Positions 53,201 through 61,511 of a stretch of DNA of 64,000 nt are shown in pieces (the stretch's first letter is position 1; every line of letters begins with the position of its first letter). Made by a program: the position numbers and the translations under genes. The stretch spans positions 1 to 64,000 of the forward strand of contig JBKQRV010000097.1 in assembly GCA_052143835.1 (NCBI GenBank). Reading direction: 5' to 3'. The notes below the pieces were generated by a model. The model did not search any database, was not told the origin of the DNA, and was given only the letters and a program-made list of their open reading frames with translations. Source of the DNA: DASPPM01 sp052143835 (GTDB lineage Bacteria; Pseudomonadota; Alphaproteobacteria; JACZXZ01).

Positions 53201-53240
53201 GTTTTGCTCTCTCTCCCCCCTTATACCCCCCTGAGGGCTT

Positions 53241-53272
53241 CGCCCCCCTAGGGGGCGGGCTAGACGCCCGCC
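53241..53272. terminator. Two overlapping, mutually exclusive hairpins
   Basis: Hairpin 1: CGCCCCC-CTA-GGGGGCG (53241-53257). Hairpin 2: GGCGGGC-TAGAC-GCCCGCC (53254-53272). They share bases 53254-53257, so only one can form at a time. They could end RepA transcription or act as a switch before the structural genes. No T-run is present. Confidence 0.4.
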
Positions 53273-53403
53273 GAGGGGTGCGCTGCCCTACGAGAAAAGC
53301 TCACGGCGGCCGGGGAGTGCACGCCCGCACCCGCGCCGCGCGGGCCTGGTCGACTCAGGGGTTGGCATGATGGTGACGGCACCACAACGGAAGGATGGAC
53401 GCC

Positions 53404-53556
53404 ATGAGCACCAATGAACCGAGGCCGAAGATCGAGACGCCATTCCCGGCCGCGGCGCCGCTTGCCAACGCGACGTGGCCGCACGCGCCGGGAGCGCCCA
53501 CGATCGAGAAGCCAGCGCCGGTGCCGAGCGATGCCCCGCCGCGGCAGGAGCGCTGA
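53404..53556 (+). CDS. Small proline/alanine-rich element protein
   Basis: 50 residues from ATG 53404 (AGGA ten bases upstream), product MSTNEPRPKIETPFPAAAPL ending PPRQER. It is low complexity and likely disordered. It ends two bases before the next gene, which suggests a real upstream frame of the same transcript. No function is recognised. Confidence 0.45.
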   Translation: MSTNEPRPKIETPFPAAAPLANATWPHAPGAPTIEKPAPVPSDAPPRQER

Positions 53557-53558
53557 AG

Positions 53559-54374
53559 ATGAGCTCGCCACGCTCAATCTCGGCGCTTCGATTCGAGCTC
53601 GGCAGCCTCGCGGCGATGAGCCTTGCCGTGCCAGCGACGCCCGGGCACGTCAACAAGCATCCCTTTACGGGCGTGCTCACCAAGATCGATCGGCCCAGCG
53701 ATTCGGCGCCGCAGGGCTCCGGTGGCAAGCGCGTGCTGCTCACCCGCAAGGCGGCAGCTGCGGCACTCGAGAGCCTTCTCGGCATGGGCGTAGGGTTCAC
53801 GCCGAAACTCGACGGCCACGACGCGACGCGCAAGATCGGGGTCATTACCGCCGCCGATATCAAGGGCAACGACCTGCAGATTGCAGGATTTTTCTACGCA
53901 GCCGACTTTCCAAACGAGGTCGCGCGCATCCGTACCGACCAGGCCGCCATGGGCTTCAGCTTCGAAGCCCAACGGATCCTGATCGAAGATGCGGAAGCGG
54001 ACCCGCTGGTGATCACGGCCTGCGTTTTCACCGGCGCCGCTGTCCTGCAGAAGGGCAGGGGCGCTTATCTGACAACCAGCCTGGCCGCGAGCGCGGCAGG
54101 CAGCGAGAGGAAGGAAGCTATGGAAATCGTGAAGCTTGACCCCTACGTCCTGCGCATCCTCAGGACCAACCATGTCGAGACGCCATGGCTGGACTTGAGC
54201 GCAGGCGGTATCAAGATTGCCGCGGCAGCCGGCCACAACTTCGAAGATTTCGAGCAGCTGCTCGCGCAGAAGGTCGCAGACCCGCGGGAACGTATTCAAG
54301 TCAAAATGCAGGTTCTACGCGCTTTCGGGAATCCCCGCGGCGTTACCGGCAACCCGGTCGGCCTCGTCAGGTGA
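53559..54374 (+). CDS. Possible phage head-maturation or prohead-protease-like protein
   Basis: 271 residues from ATG 53559. The central region (HPFTGVLTKIDRPSDSAPQG, RKIGVITAADIKGNDLQIAG then FFYAADFPNEVARIRTD) has the strand pattern of phage head-maturation or prohead-protease-like proteins, where a GVI...A.I.G..L...G.... DFP module is common. A catalytic Ser/His pair cannot be assigned. The C-terminal ~85 residues form a separate helical domain. It is followed by 236 bases without a gene. The assignment is tentative; the DNA would otherwise be hypothetical. Confidence 0.5.
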   Translation: MSSPRSISALRFELGSLAAMSLAVPATPGHVNKHPFTGVLTKIDRPSDSAPQGSGGKRVLLTRKAAAAALESLLGMGVGFTPKLDGHDATRKIGVITAADIKGNDLQIAGFFYAADFPNEVARIRTDQAAMGFSFEAQRILIEDAEADPLVITACVFTGAAVLQKGRGAYLTTSLAASAAGSERKEAMEIVKLDPYVLRILRTNHVETPWLDLSAGGIKIAAAAGHNFEDFEQLLAQKVADPRERIQVKMQVLRAFGNPRGVTGNPVGLVR

Positions 54375-54610
54375 GCGGGCCCGGATCGCCGGCCGGCGCC
54401 GCACGTCCGCGATGCGCTGTCGTAAGGTGAAGGCGACAACGTGGTCGCGTCGAGACGAGGCCCCGGCCGGCCATCCGCGGCTCGACCGTGACCGAGTCTC
54501 CCGCGGATTAGTCGGCGAGTGCCGCGTAACATCAAAACCCCGACAGCGCGCGGGGGCATTTCAGGATGGCTCGGCGGCGCGCATCTTGCTTCGACGAAAA
54601 GAGGGGAAAC

Positions 54611-55324
54611 ATGAGCTTTGCGATTGCAGACTACCGAGCGCTCCGCGCGCGCATGGCCGAACACTACTCCGACGAGATCACCAAGGCTGACGTCCGCAGG
54701 GCGCCCGCCAACGAAAGCGAGTTCGCGCGTGCCGTGGTGAGCGTCATGGTCGGTGCGGAGCCGCCGACCATGGGCGCGAGTGCCCAGGCTCTCGAGGGTG
54801 CCGAGCGCGTTACGAAACTCATCCGCGAGCACCGCCGTGCCGTGCAAATGGCCGGCGTAGAAAGTACCAGCAGCTTGAGCCGTGCCCTGCTCGACGTTTG
54901 GCAGTCGCGCGATCGGGCCTTCGATGAATACCGGCTGCTCGAGACCGACGATGCCCGCCTCGCGTTCCTTGGGAGACTCCCCTTCGTCGACGAAGCCGCC
55001 GCGTGGCGGATCGCGACGCACTTCGGTATCCCCGACACGAGGCCGGGCAAGCATCTCACCGTCATCGCCGCGGTGCTCGGCGAGACGCCGCAAGATTTCT
55101 GTGCGCAGCTCGCGCGCGAGAGCGGCGATTCTCCGGCCGTGGTCGATGCCGTGCTATGGCGCGCCCTCGAGCGCGGTTGGCTCGACATGGCGACGCTGCG
55201 CATGCGGCCTCGCGGGACGGCGATCGGCGCCCGGCTTTTCCGTAGTGCGCGATCGGAGGCCGATATCTACGGCACGGACAGCGAGCTCGAGGAAGCAGCC
55301 GGCGTGTCTTCTGTGGAGGGCTGA
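54611..55324 (+). CDS. Helix-hairpin-helix glycosylase-like element protein
   Basis: 237 residues from ATG 54611, preceded by GAGGGG. It is all-helical. The middle shows FVDEAAAWRIATHFGIPDTR then GKHLTVIAAVLGETPQDFCA and DSPAVVDAVLWRALERGWL, an arrangement like the HhH-GPD base-excision fold (hairpin, K, then xAxxLG, then a conserved Asp before the last helix). If so, it would bind or process damaged or modified bases. Key catalytic residues cannot be confirmed. It ends three bases before the tape-measure gene. Confidence 0.5.
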   Translation: MSFAIADYRALRARMAEHYSDEITKADVRRAPANESEFARAVVSVMVGAEPPTMGASAQALEGAERVTKLIREHRRAVQMAGVESTSSLSRALLDVWQSRDRAFDEYRLLETDDARLAFLGRLPFVDEAAAWRIATHFGIPDTRPGKHLTVIAAVLGETPQDFCAQLARESGDSPAVVDAVLWRALERGWLDMATLRMRPRGTAIGARLFRSARSEADIYGTDSELEEAAGVSSVEG

Positions 55325-55327
55325 GCG

Positions 55328-57649
55328 ATGTTGGAAGCCTATCGCATCGGGATCATGGTGTCGCTCACCAATCGCGTCAGCGGCGTCCTGAACATTATCG
55401 CGCGTGACTTCATGCGCGCCGAGGGCAGCGCGGCGGCCTTCAAAGCACAGCTCCGCGATATCCAGCTGCTGACCGCGACTGGGCTCATGGCGGGCGCCGC
55501 GGGGTATATCGGGCTCCGCTTCACCGGTGCCATCCTGAAGCCCGCGAAGGAGTACGCCGATCAGCTCGCCCAACTGAACATCTTGGGCATGACACACCAG
55601 CAGGTGGCCGAAGGCATCGCGACGGCGTGGCGAACGACAAGCGCCGTTATGACCACCACCGCGGCGCAAAATATTGCAGCGATCCGCGAGTTGCGCCAGG
55701 TCTTCGGCGGCACCGATCAGGGCTATCGCGAGGCGCTCGAGAACCTGCCAACCGTGCAGAAGATCCAGGCCGTCCTTGCAGCGGCCACGGGCGGAAGATT
55801 CGGCCAAGACCAGGCCTACACCGTCGCGAAGGCGATCGAGCTGAAGGGTGGCACGCGCGACCCCACGGAATTCGCGACGCAAGCCAACCTCATGACGAAG
55901 GCGATCGTCGGCAGCGGTGAGAAGGTGACGCCGCAGGATTTCCAGCAGGCGTTCAAATATGGCCGCGGCGCGACGGCGTTCTGGTCGGACGAATTCACCT
56001 ACAAGGTCCTGCCCACGTTGATTCAGGAAATGAAGTCGGCGGGCGGAGCGGGACAGGGCACGGGCGGCCCCGGTGCTGCCTTGGCATCCGTCTACCGCGC
56101 CATCGTCGGCGGGGTGATCCCGCAGAAGAACCTCGAGGCCTGGAGCAAGCTCGGGCTCATCGATCGATCGAAAGTCGTCTGGACGACAACGCACGCAATG
56201 AAGGGGCTCCGGGAGGGCGGCATCAAGGGTTGGGAGATCGCTCAGCACGATCCCTACAAGTTCGCCACGGAAATTCTGCTGCCGGCAGCCATGCGCGCCG
56301 GATACACGACGGCGGAACAGCAATCAGCCCTCATGGCGCATCTCTTCGGCAGCCAGCTTGCCCAATTCGTCATGCAGCAGATGGTTGTCCAGGCATGGAA
56401 GTTTAAGCGCGATATCCCGATCTACGAAAGTGCCGAAGGTACGGAGGCGTACCAAGATTTGCTCAAGACGAGTCCGACGATGGCGTTCCAGGCGCTGGCG
56501 TCGGAGTGGGACAATTTCAAGACCGCGCTCGGCAAGAGCGTCATGCCGATCATCGTTCCCGCGATCAATCGGTTGAGCTGGTCGCTGAACGTGCTTGCGA
56601 CGTGGGCCGATGATCACCCCGGCTTGGCCGGGACGATCACGGCCACGGCGGGCGCGCTCTCGGCGGCGGCGGGAATTTTCAGTGTCGGTATCTTGTCGCT
56701 CGCCGCGATCCGCGGGATCGGAATGCTCGCCGGTGTCACCTCGCTGACCACCGCACTCAGAGCGGCGAGCGGTGCGGCGGTTGCGCTCGGTGCCGAAGGG
56801 GGGCTTGCAGGCGCCGCCGGCGAGGCCGCTGGCGCCGCCGCAGGCGCGACGACAGCGATTGGCATCAGTAGGACCGCCGGCCTTGTCGGCAGCATCGCAA
56901 GGCTTGGAATCACGGCTGGATCGGTCGGCTTTGCGATCTATGGCATCGCGCGCGGGCTGAGCGAGCTCGCCGATGCGACTAAGAAGGGCACGTTCAAGCC
57001 AGGCGGCTATTGGAAGAAGCTTTTCGGCGCCGGGTATGATCCCGACACCGGACAAATGACAAAGCCGCCGTTCTGGCAAAAAGACGTCGATCCCTTCAAG
57101 GCCGCCTTTGTGAGCTCGTATCAGGGCAGGGCTGCCCTTGGTGATCGAAATTGGGCAATGGAGGCCTGGCGCCGCGAGATGGCACGGCCGCTCGGACTTC
57201 CGCCGGGCCTAGCGATACCAGCGCCACGCTCGTATTTCGGCACCGGGCTACCCGACCCGCGATTCGGCATCGTGGATAAGCTCATTCCCTCCCTTGGGCT
57301 CATCACGCCGCGTCCCGATCTCGACCGCTCGAGCCCGTTTCAAAGCAAGTTCTTCCGCGGCGTCGCGGACGATTTCAAGCGATCGATGGGCGGCGGCTCC
57401 GAGGTGTCGCGCGCGGCCGACGATAGCTTCTTGGCCAAGCTGGCAAAGGCGATCGTCAGTGCTCTCCATGAGGGCGAGCCCGGCAAGCCGTCCCGCCTCG
57501 AGGTCAATCTCCTGCTCGACGGCCAGGTGTTGGAACACAAGGTGCTGGACATCCTGAGCGGTTTGGCCAAGAAGCCCTTCACCGGCCCGAGCTCGGTGGA
57601 TTACACCCGCACCTATCCGTCGCCGGCGGCACCGGGAGGAGGAAATTGA
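55328..57649 (+). CDS. Tail tape-measure protein
   Basis: 773 residues. N-terminal region with coiled-coil character and Mu/lambda-type tape-measure features (QLRDIQLLTATGLMAGAAGY, LKTSPTMAFQALASEWDNFK then TALGKSVMPIIVPAINRLSW, the conserved ATPALNALSNAL-like segment before the hydrophobic part). Hydrophobic stretches at ~420-460 and ~480-540 (TLAGTITATAGALSAAAG-like, then repeated alanine/glycine) follow, and a basic C-terminus. The protein sets tail length and helps deliver DNA. It is relatively short, which predicts a short tail. It follows the helical gene by 3 bases and precedes a small gene by 1. Confidence 0.82.
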   Translation: MLEAYRIGIMVSLTNRVSGVLNIIARDFMRAEGSAAAFKAQLRDIQLLTATGLMAGAAGYIGLRFTGAILKPAKEYADQLAQLNILGMTHQQVAEGIATAWRTTSAVMTTTAAQNIAAIRELRQVFGGTDQGYREALENLPTVQKIQAVLAAATGGRFGQDQAYTVAKAIELKGGTRDPTEFATQANLMTKAIVGSGEKVTPQDFQQAFKYGRGATAFWSDEFTYKVLPTLIQEMKSAGGAGQGTGGPGAALASVYRAIVGGVIPQKNLEAWSKLGLIDRSKVVWTTTHAMKGLREGGIKGWEIAQHDPYKFATEILLPAAMRAGYTTAEQQSALMAHLFGSQLAQFVMQQMVVQAWKFKRDIPIYESAEGTEAYQDLLKTSPTMAFQALASEWDNFKTALGKSVMPIIVPAINRLSWSLNVLATWADDHPGLAGTITATAGALSAAAGIFSVGILSLAAIRGIGMLAGVTSLTTALRAASGAAVALGAEGGLAGAAGEAAGAAAGATTAIGISRTAGLVGSIARLGITAGSVGFAIYGIARGLSELADATKKGTFKPGGYWKKLFGAGYDPDTGQMTKPPFWQKDVDPFKAAFVSSYQGRAALGDRNWAMEAWRREMARPLGLPPGLAIPAPRSYFGTGLPDPRFGIVDKLIPSLGLITPRPDLDRSSPFQSKFFRGVADDFKRSMGGGSEVSRAADDSFLAKLAKAIVSALHEGEPGKPSRLEVNLLLDGQVLEHKVLDILSGLAKKPFTGPSSVDYTRTYPSPAAPGGGN

Positions 57650-57650
57650 A

Positions 57651-58019
57651 ATGACACAAGACGAGCTGGCGAGCCTTGCGACCAAATTGGGCGCGCTGGT
57701 CGCGCCCCTGGTGGCGAAGCAAGTCGACGATCGCCTCGCCGTCCTGTTCAATAAGCTCGCGCCCACGGTGACGGAGCTGGTCGACGTCCGGCTCAAGGCC
57801 GTAATCCCCGAAGTGACAACCGGCTTCGCCATCGCGTTCTATGTGGTCGTGGCGGCGCTCCGCTCGGCCGACGTGCTCGATTATGGGGAGATCACCCGCG
57901 CGCTCGAGGCGGGCCTTCGGGTGCGCTCCCTCAAGGATCAGCACGGCAACGTCGGAAGGATCGTGCGGGAGCTGATAGAGCTCCTCGCCACGTCGGACGG
58001 CCCGCACTTCAGTCATTGA
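57651..58019 (+). CDS. Small element protein after the tape measure
   Basis: 122 residues from ATG 57651, with GGAGGA just upstream inside the tape-measure end. It is mostly helical: LATKLGALVAPLVAKQVDDR, then a valine-rich amphipathic segment, then a charged C-terminal helix. The position right after a tape-measure gene could fit a tail component, but no family is recognised. It is the last rightward gene of this block; the next three genes run leftward. Confidence 0.6.
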   Translation: MTQDELASLATKLGALVAPLVAKQVDDRLAVLFNKLAPTVTELVDVRLKAVIPEVTTGFAIAFYVVVAALRSADVLDYGEITRALEAGLRVRSLKDQHGNVGRIVRELIELLATSDGPHFSH

Positions 58020-58108
58020 ACGCGAGAGACGCGCGCGCTCTTCGTTTCAGCCGAGCGCGGCCTCGAGGATCGCATAACCGATCGCGAAGGGCATCGCAGC
58101 CCGGACGA

Positions 58109-58366
58109 CTACGGCGGCCCGGCGATCAGCGCGTAAATCCACATCGCCAGGATCACGAGCGCCAGGCCAGCGAGCAGGAGCACGAGCCCGGCCGCGGGGG
58201 CAAGCGCAAGGCATATAAGGATCAGCGTCGAGCGGCGCACCGGCGGTAGTCGCCGGCTGAATGCTGATCTCCGCTCGAGCGCGTCGAGCTGCCGGCGCCG
58301 GCGGACGCGGAAGCTCGCGCCATCATCCTCGAAATCATCACCGGGATTCAGCGGGTCGGTGGCCAT
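58109..58366 (-). CDS. Small membrane protein of the element
   Basis: 85 residues. The N-terminal half is acidic then basic (PGDDFEDDGASFRVRRRRQL), the C-terminal half is two closely spaced hydrophobic helices (LILICLALAPAAGLVLLLAG, LALVILAMWIYALI). The two-helix plan would suit a pinholin-like or superinfection-exclusion protein, but there is no specific support. It lies leftward in the lysogeny-side module with the secreted protein and repressor. Confidence 0.55.
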   Translation of the reverse strand: MATDPLNPGDDFEDDGASFRVRRRRQLDALERRSAFSRRLPPVRRSTLILICLALAPAAGLVLLLAGLALVILAMWIYALIAGPP

Positions 58367-58387
58367 CGCGTTACGCCGCGCGCGCCG

Positions 58388-58942
58388 CTATTTGAAATCT
58401 TCGATGACAGTGATCGCGTAGGCGGCGAGGCCGACCCACTGATCGCGCGGGCTCATTCCTCCCCCGCTGGCGCCGTAGATGAAGTAATCGGAGGCCTTCA
58501 CGGTGCCGTGGTGCGGGTTGTTCTTGATGCGCGCCGCGATCGTGACGCAATCCGCCCCGTGCGCCAGCAGGGCGCTTGTGGTCGTGGCCAGCTCGACTGT
58601 GCCGAAGAATTCGGCCCGGTGCGGCCCGGTCGCTGGCGGCTCGCCGTCATCGCTGAGCGGGCCGACGATCGTTGCGCCGGCCGGGATATCGATGGCGTCT
58701 TCCTGGTGGATCCCGGTGACGCCGGGCTTCCGGCAAAGCTTGATGGTTCCGGTTGGCGGCCGTTCCTTGTCCCGCTCCCGCGCCAACCTGTCGTAACAGC
58801 GGAGCCGGCGAGCGTCATCGGGTATGCCGGCGCACCACCTAAAGCCCTCATCGGTTGTCTGCGTCAGTCCAGGCGTCGCCCACGACAGCGCTACGGCGAA
58901 TAGGCCTCCCGCCAGGGCGAGCAGCGCTCCCATGCGCTTCAT
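58388..58942 (-). CDS. Secreted protein of the element, unknown function
   Basis: 184 residues from ATG 58942, which gives a signal peptide (MKRMGALLALAGGLFAVALS, cleavage after TQ). A GTG at 59020 overlaps the repressor stop (GTGA) and could be a longer start, but it puts the signal internally. The mature N-terminus has CAGIPDDARRLRCYDRLARE, the C..I.D..RL.CYD.L motif seen at the start of many short exported proteins. The rest is beta-rich (FFGTVELATTTSAL, HGADCVTIAARIKNNPHHG). It could be a lysogenic-conversion factor. Confidence 0.62.
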   Translation of the reverse strand: MKRMGALLALAGGLFAVALSWATPGLTQTTDEGFRWCAGIPDDARRLRCYDRLARERDKERPPTGTIKLCRKPGVTGIHQEDAIDIPAGATIVGPLSDDGEPPATGPHRAEFFGTVELATTTSALLAHGADCVTIAARIKNNPHHGTVKASDYFIYGASGGGMSPRDQWVGLAAYAITVIEDFK

Positions 58943-59016
58943 CGGTTCGGCAACCTCCCGGTGCAACAATAGCCGGGATTTCAATCGAGGTGCAACGGGC
59001 TCGAGGCGCGGCCCTG

Positions 59017-59268
59017 TCACCGCGTTGACTTCCGCAGCCGCACGCCAGGGCCGCCATTATTCTCGGAGATGAACTCGACGCCAGCGGCCTCAAGGGCCGT
59101 GCGGATGGCGCCTAATGTCGGCCGGTGGGGCGCCCGAGTGCCACTCTCGAAATCGGCGAGCGTCCGCAGGGCAACCTCGGACGCGTTGGCGAGCTCCTCC
59201 CGTGACATGCCCAAGAGCGCCCGGGCGGCTCTTGTCTGGGCGGGCGTTATTGCACTTTTTATGTCCAT
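59017..59268 (-). CDS. XRE-family helix-turn-helix repressor
   Basis: 83 residues. The helix-turn-helix is at ~14-40 (ARALLGMSREELANASEVAL then RTLADFESGTRAPH), followed by ALEAAGVEFI, the common ending of small plasmid and phage XRE regulators. It is divergent from the rightward gene at 59344, and a perfect TATAAT lies 42 bases upstream. It is likely the repressor or a regulator controlling that divergent promoter region. Confidence 0.88.
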   Translation of the reverse strand: MDIKSAITPAQTRAARALLGMSREELANASEVALRTLADFESGTRAPHRPTLGAIRTALEAAGVEFISENNGGPGVRLRKSTR

Positions 59269-59283
59269 CTCGCCTTTTTCATG

Positions 59284-59338
59284 TTGACATTTTGACGCCG
59301 ATATCGCACATTATATGCGTAGTTCCTCTTTGGAGCAA
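59284..59338. promoter_or_regulatory. Divergent promoter region
   Basis: Minus strand: -35 TTGCTC (59338-59333), 17-base spacer, -10 TATAAT (59315-59310), driving the XRE gene. Plus strand: TTGACA at 59284-59289 and TTGACG at 59292-59297 for the rightward gene at 59344, without a good -10 at exact spacing. The two sets overlap, as expected for a repressor-controlled switch. Confidence 0.6.
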
Positions 59339-59343
59339 CGCCA

Positions 59344-59688
59344 ATGAGCAACCTCACCGAGACTGGCGGCCATCGCAACCCCGACGCCACCCTCGCCATG
59401 CGGCGCGCCTGGATCCTTGTCGGCGAAGGTTGGGCGATCTACGGCGGCCCCAAGCGCTCTTTCATGGCGGCAGCCCTGCGCATCGCGTGGGCCGAGCTGA
59501 AAGCCGATCCCGTCGCGCAAGCCTGCCGCCGCATGGTTGCCGAGCTGCGGGCCGATCGGCTGCGGCGCGAGCAGGCGCCCGGGCTGAGCCCCGGTTGCCG
59601 CGCCGCGGCGACCCGCCGAGCTCGCCGGCACGGCGCGCCAGCCTATGGCAATGATTACGCATCGGCCCGCTTTACGGCCGGCTGGTGA
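59344..59688 (+). CDS. Element protein of unknown function, first rightward gene of the second block
   Basis: 114 residues from ATG 59344, opposite the XRE gene. The middle (RRAWILVGEGWAIYGGPKRS, FMAAALRIAWAELKADP) is helical with conserved-looking tryptophans, the tail is arginine-rich. No family is recognised. It is probably under control of the divergent repressor. Confidence 0.6.
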   Translation: MSNLTETGGHRNPDATLAMRRAWILVGEGWAIYGGPKRSFMAAALRIAWAELKADPVAQACRRMVAELRADRLRREQAPGLSPGCRAAATRRARRHGAPAYGNDYASARFTAGW

Positions 59689-59734
59689 GCGAGCCCACGG
59701 CCACACCCCCCCGACTCGAAGGAGGATCGACCCG

Positions 59735-60130
59735 ATGACGAAGAAGATCACCCGTCGCGACGCGCTCGCCGGCCTTGCCGGCGCCGTCGCCCTGGCGCCG
59801 GTTGTGACCCTGGCGGCCGTCCCGGCCCCGCCGGCGCCGCCCCCGGACGCCGAGCTGCTCGCCCTCGAGCCCGAATGGCGCGCCGCGAATGCAGCGGCGA
59901 ACGCCGAGGGGCTGACGGACGCCGAGCGTGACCCGCTCAGCGATGCTTTCTTCGATATCGAGGAGGAGATCGCCGAGGCGGACGCGCACACGCTCGAGGG
60001 TCTGGCGTTCAAGCTTCGCGCTTTCCTCGAGCGCATGCGGCAGTGGAACGATCTCGAGAGTATCGACGGGCGCTTCGTCGTGACCGCCCTCGAGGCTGTG
60101 GCGCGCATCGCGGCCGGAGGCGTGTCGTGA
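59735..60130 (+). CDS. Predicted exported protein with twin-arginine-type signal (1 of 2)
   Basis: 131 residues from ATG 59735; the start is fixed by AAGGAGG nine bases upstream. The N-terminus MTKKITRRDALAGLAGAVAL resembles a Tat signal (RRD followed by a hydrophobic core), with AAVPAPPAPP at the cleavage region. The mature part is acidic and helical (LTDAERDPLSDAFFDIEEEI). The next gene starts inside its stop (GTGA) and carries a similar signal. No enzymatic motif is visible. Confidence 0.65.
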   Translation: MTKKITRRDALAGLAGAVALAPVVTLAAVPAPPAPPPDAELLALEPEWRAANAAANAEGLTDAERDPLSDAFFDIEEEIAEADAHTLEGLAFKLRAFLERMRQWNDLESIDGRFVVTALEAVARIAAGGVS

Positions 60131-60783
60131 GCGCTCGCGATTCGGGGGCGCCAAGCCGCAGGAAGGTTCTTGCCGGATTGGCTGGTGCGCTCGCGGCAGC
60201 CCCGGCCGTCGTCGCTGTTGGCGGTGCGTTGCCGGCTGCCGCCGAGCCCTCGCCATTGCCCGGGCTCATGGCCCTGGTGCGCGCGAAATGGATTGAATAT
60301 GGCGACACCGCGAATCTTGAGAGCGAAGCCTCGCGCGAGGCCGCCAAGCAGCACCCGGAGCCGCACCCGGCCTTGATCGCGAATGGCCGCACGCTGAATC
60401 GGCCCTGGATCGAGCAACTCTATCGGGGCCGGCGCATGTACGACGATGAGGCCAGCGCGACGGCTTGGCGGGATCGCACGCTGCAGGTTCTTGAGGCTCA
60501 CGAGGCCGACTGCCGCGCGATCGATGCACGCTTTGGCGTGCCCGAGCTCGAGGCGAAGGGCGCGCGCATCAGCGATGAGCTCGACGCCCTGCAAGACGCG
60601 ATCATGGAGGCGCCCGCGCGCACGGTGGCGGACTGGACGGTGAAGGTATGGCTCGCCGTCGAGTCCCTCGGCTTGTTCGACACGCCGGCAGACGATCTCT
60701 GCGGAGGCGAAGCCCAGGCGCTACAGATCGTCCGCGACATGGCGAAGGCCTCCGGGCTCGCTTTGCCGGGTGTCGCGTCATGA
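60127..60783 (+). CDS. Predicted exported protein with twin-arginine-type signal (2 of 2)
   Basis: 218 residues from GTG 60127, overlapping the previous stop by 4 bases. The signal is SRRKVLAGLAGALAAAPAVV ending in LPAAAEP, again a Tat-like RR followed by a long alanine core. The mature domain is helical (RRMYDDEASATAWRDRTLQV then LEAHEADCRAIDARFG). It is related in architecture to the previous protein and probably arose by duplication with divergence. Its stop overlaps the next start by 4 bases (ATGA). Confidence 0.65.
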   Translation: MSARDSGAPSRRKVLAGLAGALAAAPAVVAVGGALPAAAEPSPLPGLMALVRAKWIEYGDTANLESEASREAAKQHPEPHPALIANGRTLNRPWIEQLYRGRRMYDDEASATAWRDRTLQVLEAHEADCRAIDARFGVPELEAKGARISDELDALQDAIMEAPARTVADWTVKVWLAVESLGLFDTPADDLCGGEAQALQIVRDMAKASGLALPGVAS

Positions 60784-61214
60784 GCGCGCGCGATCCCATC
60801 GTCGCCCTCGGGCGCGAGCTCGGGCAGTTCGGCGCCGCTTGGAACAAGGCCGACGTCGACCAACTGACCGCCAACAAGGCCGGCAATCGGACGCTGTACG
60901 ACCAGCTCGGGGAGAAGCAGCGGGCGCTCGGGCAGCGGATGACCATGCTCGAGCATGCCATTACCGCCCTGCGGGCGAGCTCCGTACAAGGGGCCCTCGT
61001 GCAACTCGCCGTGGCGTCCAGCCTGGTCAACATGCTGGCGATGGAGGCCGACGACAGCAACGCGGAGAAGCTGCACGGCGAAGTCGAGCACCTTCTGTAT
61101 TCGATAGCAGGCGTGCTCGAGCGCCTATCCGGAACGACGCTCGAGGCGCTCGGACAAGAGCGGCTGATGCCGCGGTACGCCAGCCCACTCGAGCGGCGGA
61201 AGGCCGCCGCATGA
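60780..61214 (+). CDS. Small helical element protein
   Basis: 144 residues from ATG 60780 (ATGA overlap). It is all-helical with heptad-like spacing (TLYDQLGEKQRALGQRMTML, EKLHGEVEHLLYSIAGVLER) and no signal peptide. Unlike its two upstream neighbours it is cytosolic. No family is recognised. Confidence 0.62.
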   Translation: MSARDPIVALGRELGQFGAAWNKADVDQLTANKAGNRTLYDQLGEKQRALGQRMTMLEHAITALRASSVQGALVQLAVASSLVNMLAMEADDSNAEKLHGEVEHLLYSIAGVLERLSGTTLEALGQERLMPRYASPLERRKAAA

Positions 61215-61483
61215 GCACCGCGGCCAAGACCAGGGCGCGGAAAGAGCGCAAGGGTTCACGAGTTCTCGTAGGGCAAGCCGACTGTGAGCGGCTTGGCCTC
61301 GAGGGGCGCGGCCATGCCTGCTTCGCATGCAGGACAGTAAGGCCGCGCCCGCTGATCTCGCCGATCGAGTGGCGTAGGACACTCGAGCGCGAGGGGCGCG
61401 GCGACGCGATCAATGCTGCCGCTGGAAACGACAGCAACCCGGGCAGCGCCGCGCCCGCCTTATTCGAGCCATCGTGGCGGTGA
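61211..61483 (+). CDS. Small basic element protein with a CxxC-like pair
   Basis: 90 residues from ATG 61211 (ATGA overlap with the previous stop). It is very basic at the N-terminus and has HACFACRTVRPRP, a CxxC that could be half of a zinc site. It ends FEPSWR. No family is recognised; the coupling supports that it is translated. Confidence 0.5.
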   Translation: MSTAAKTRARKERKGSRVLVGQADCERLGLEGRGHACFACRTVRPRPLISPIEWRRTLEREGRGDAINAAAGNDSNPGSAAPALFEPSWR

Positions 61484-61511
61484 CGAGGCGCACCAGGAGG
61501 GGCGCTCGGCG

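Noticed and set aside
53041..53370. Rightward frame starting inside the RepA stop region
   Set aside because: It is made of the direct repeats and hairpins, with low complexity, and overlaps the origin-like region.
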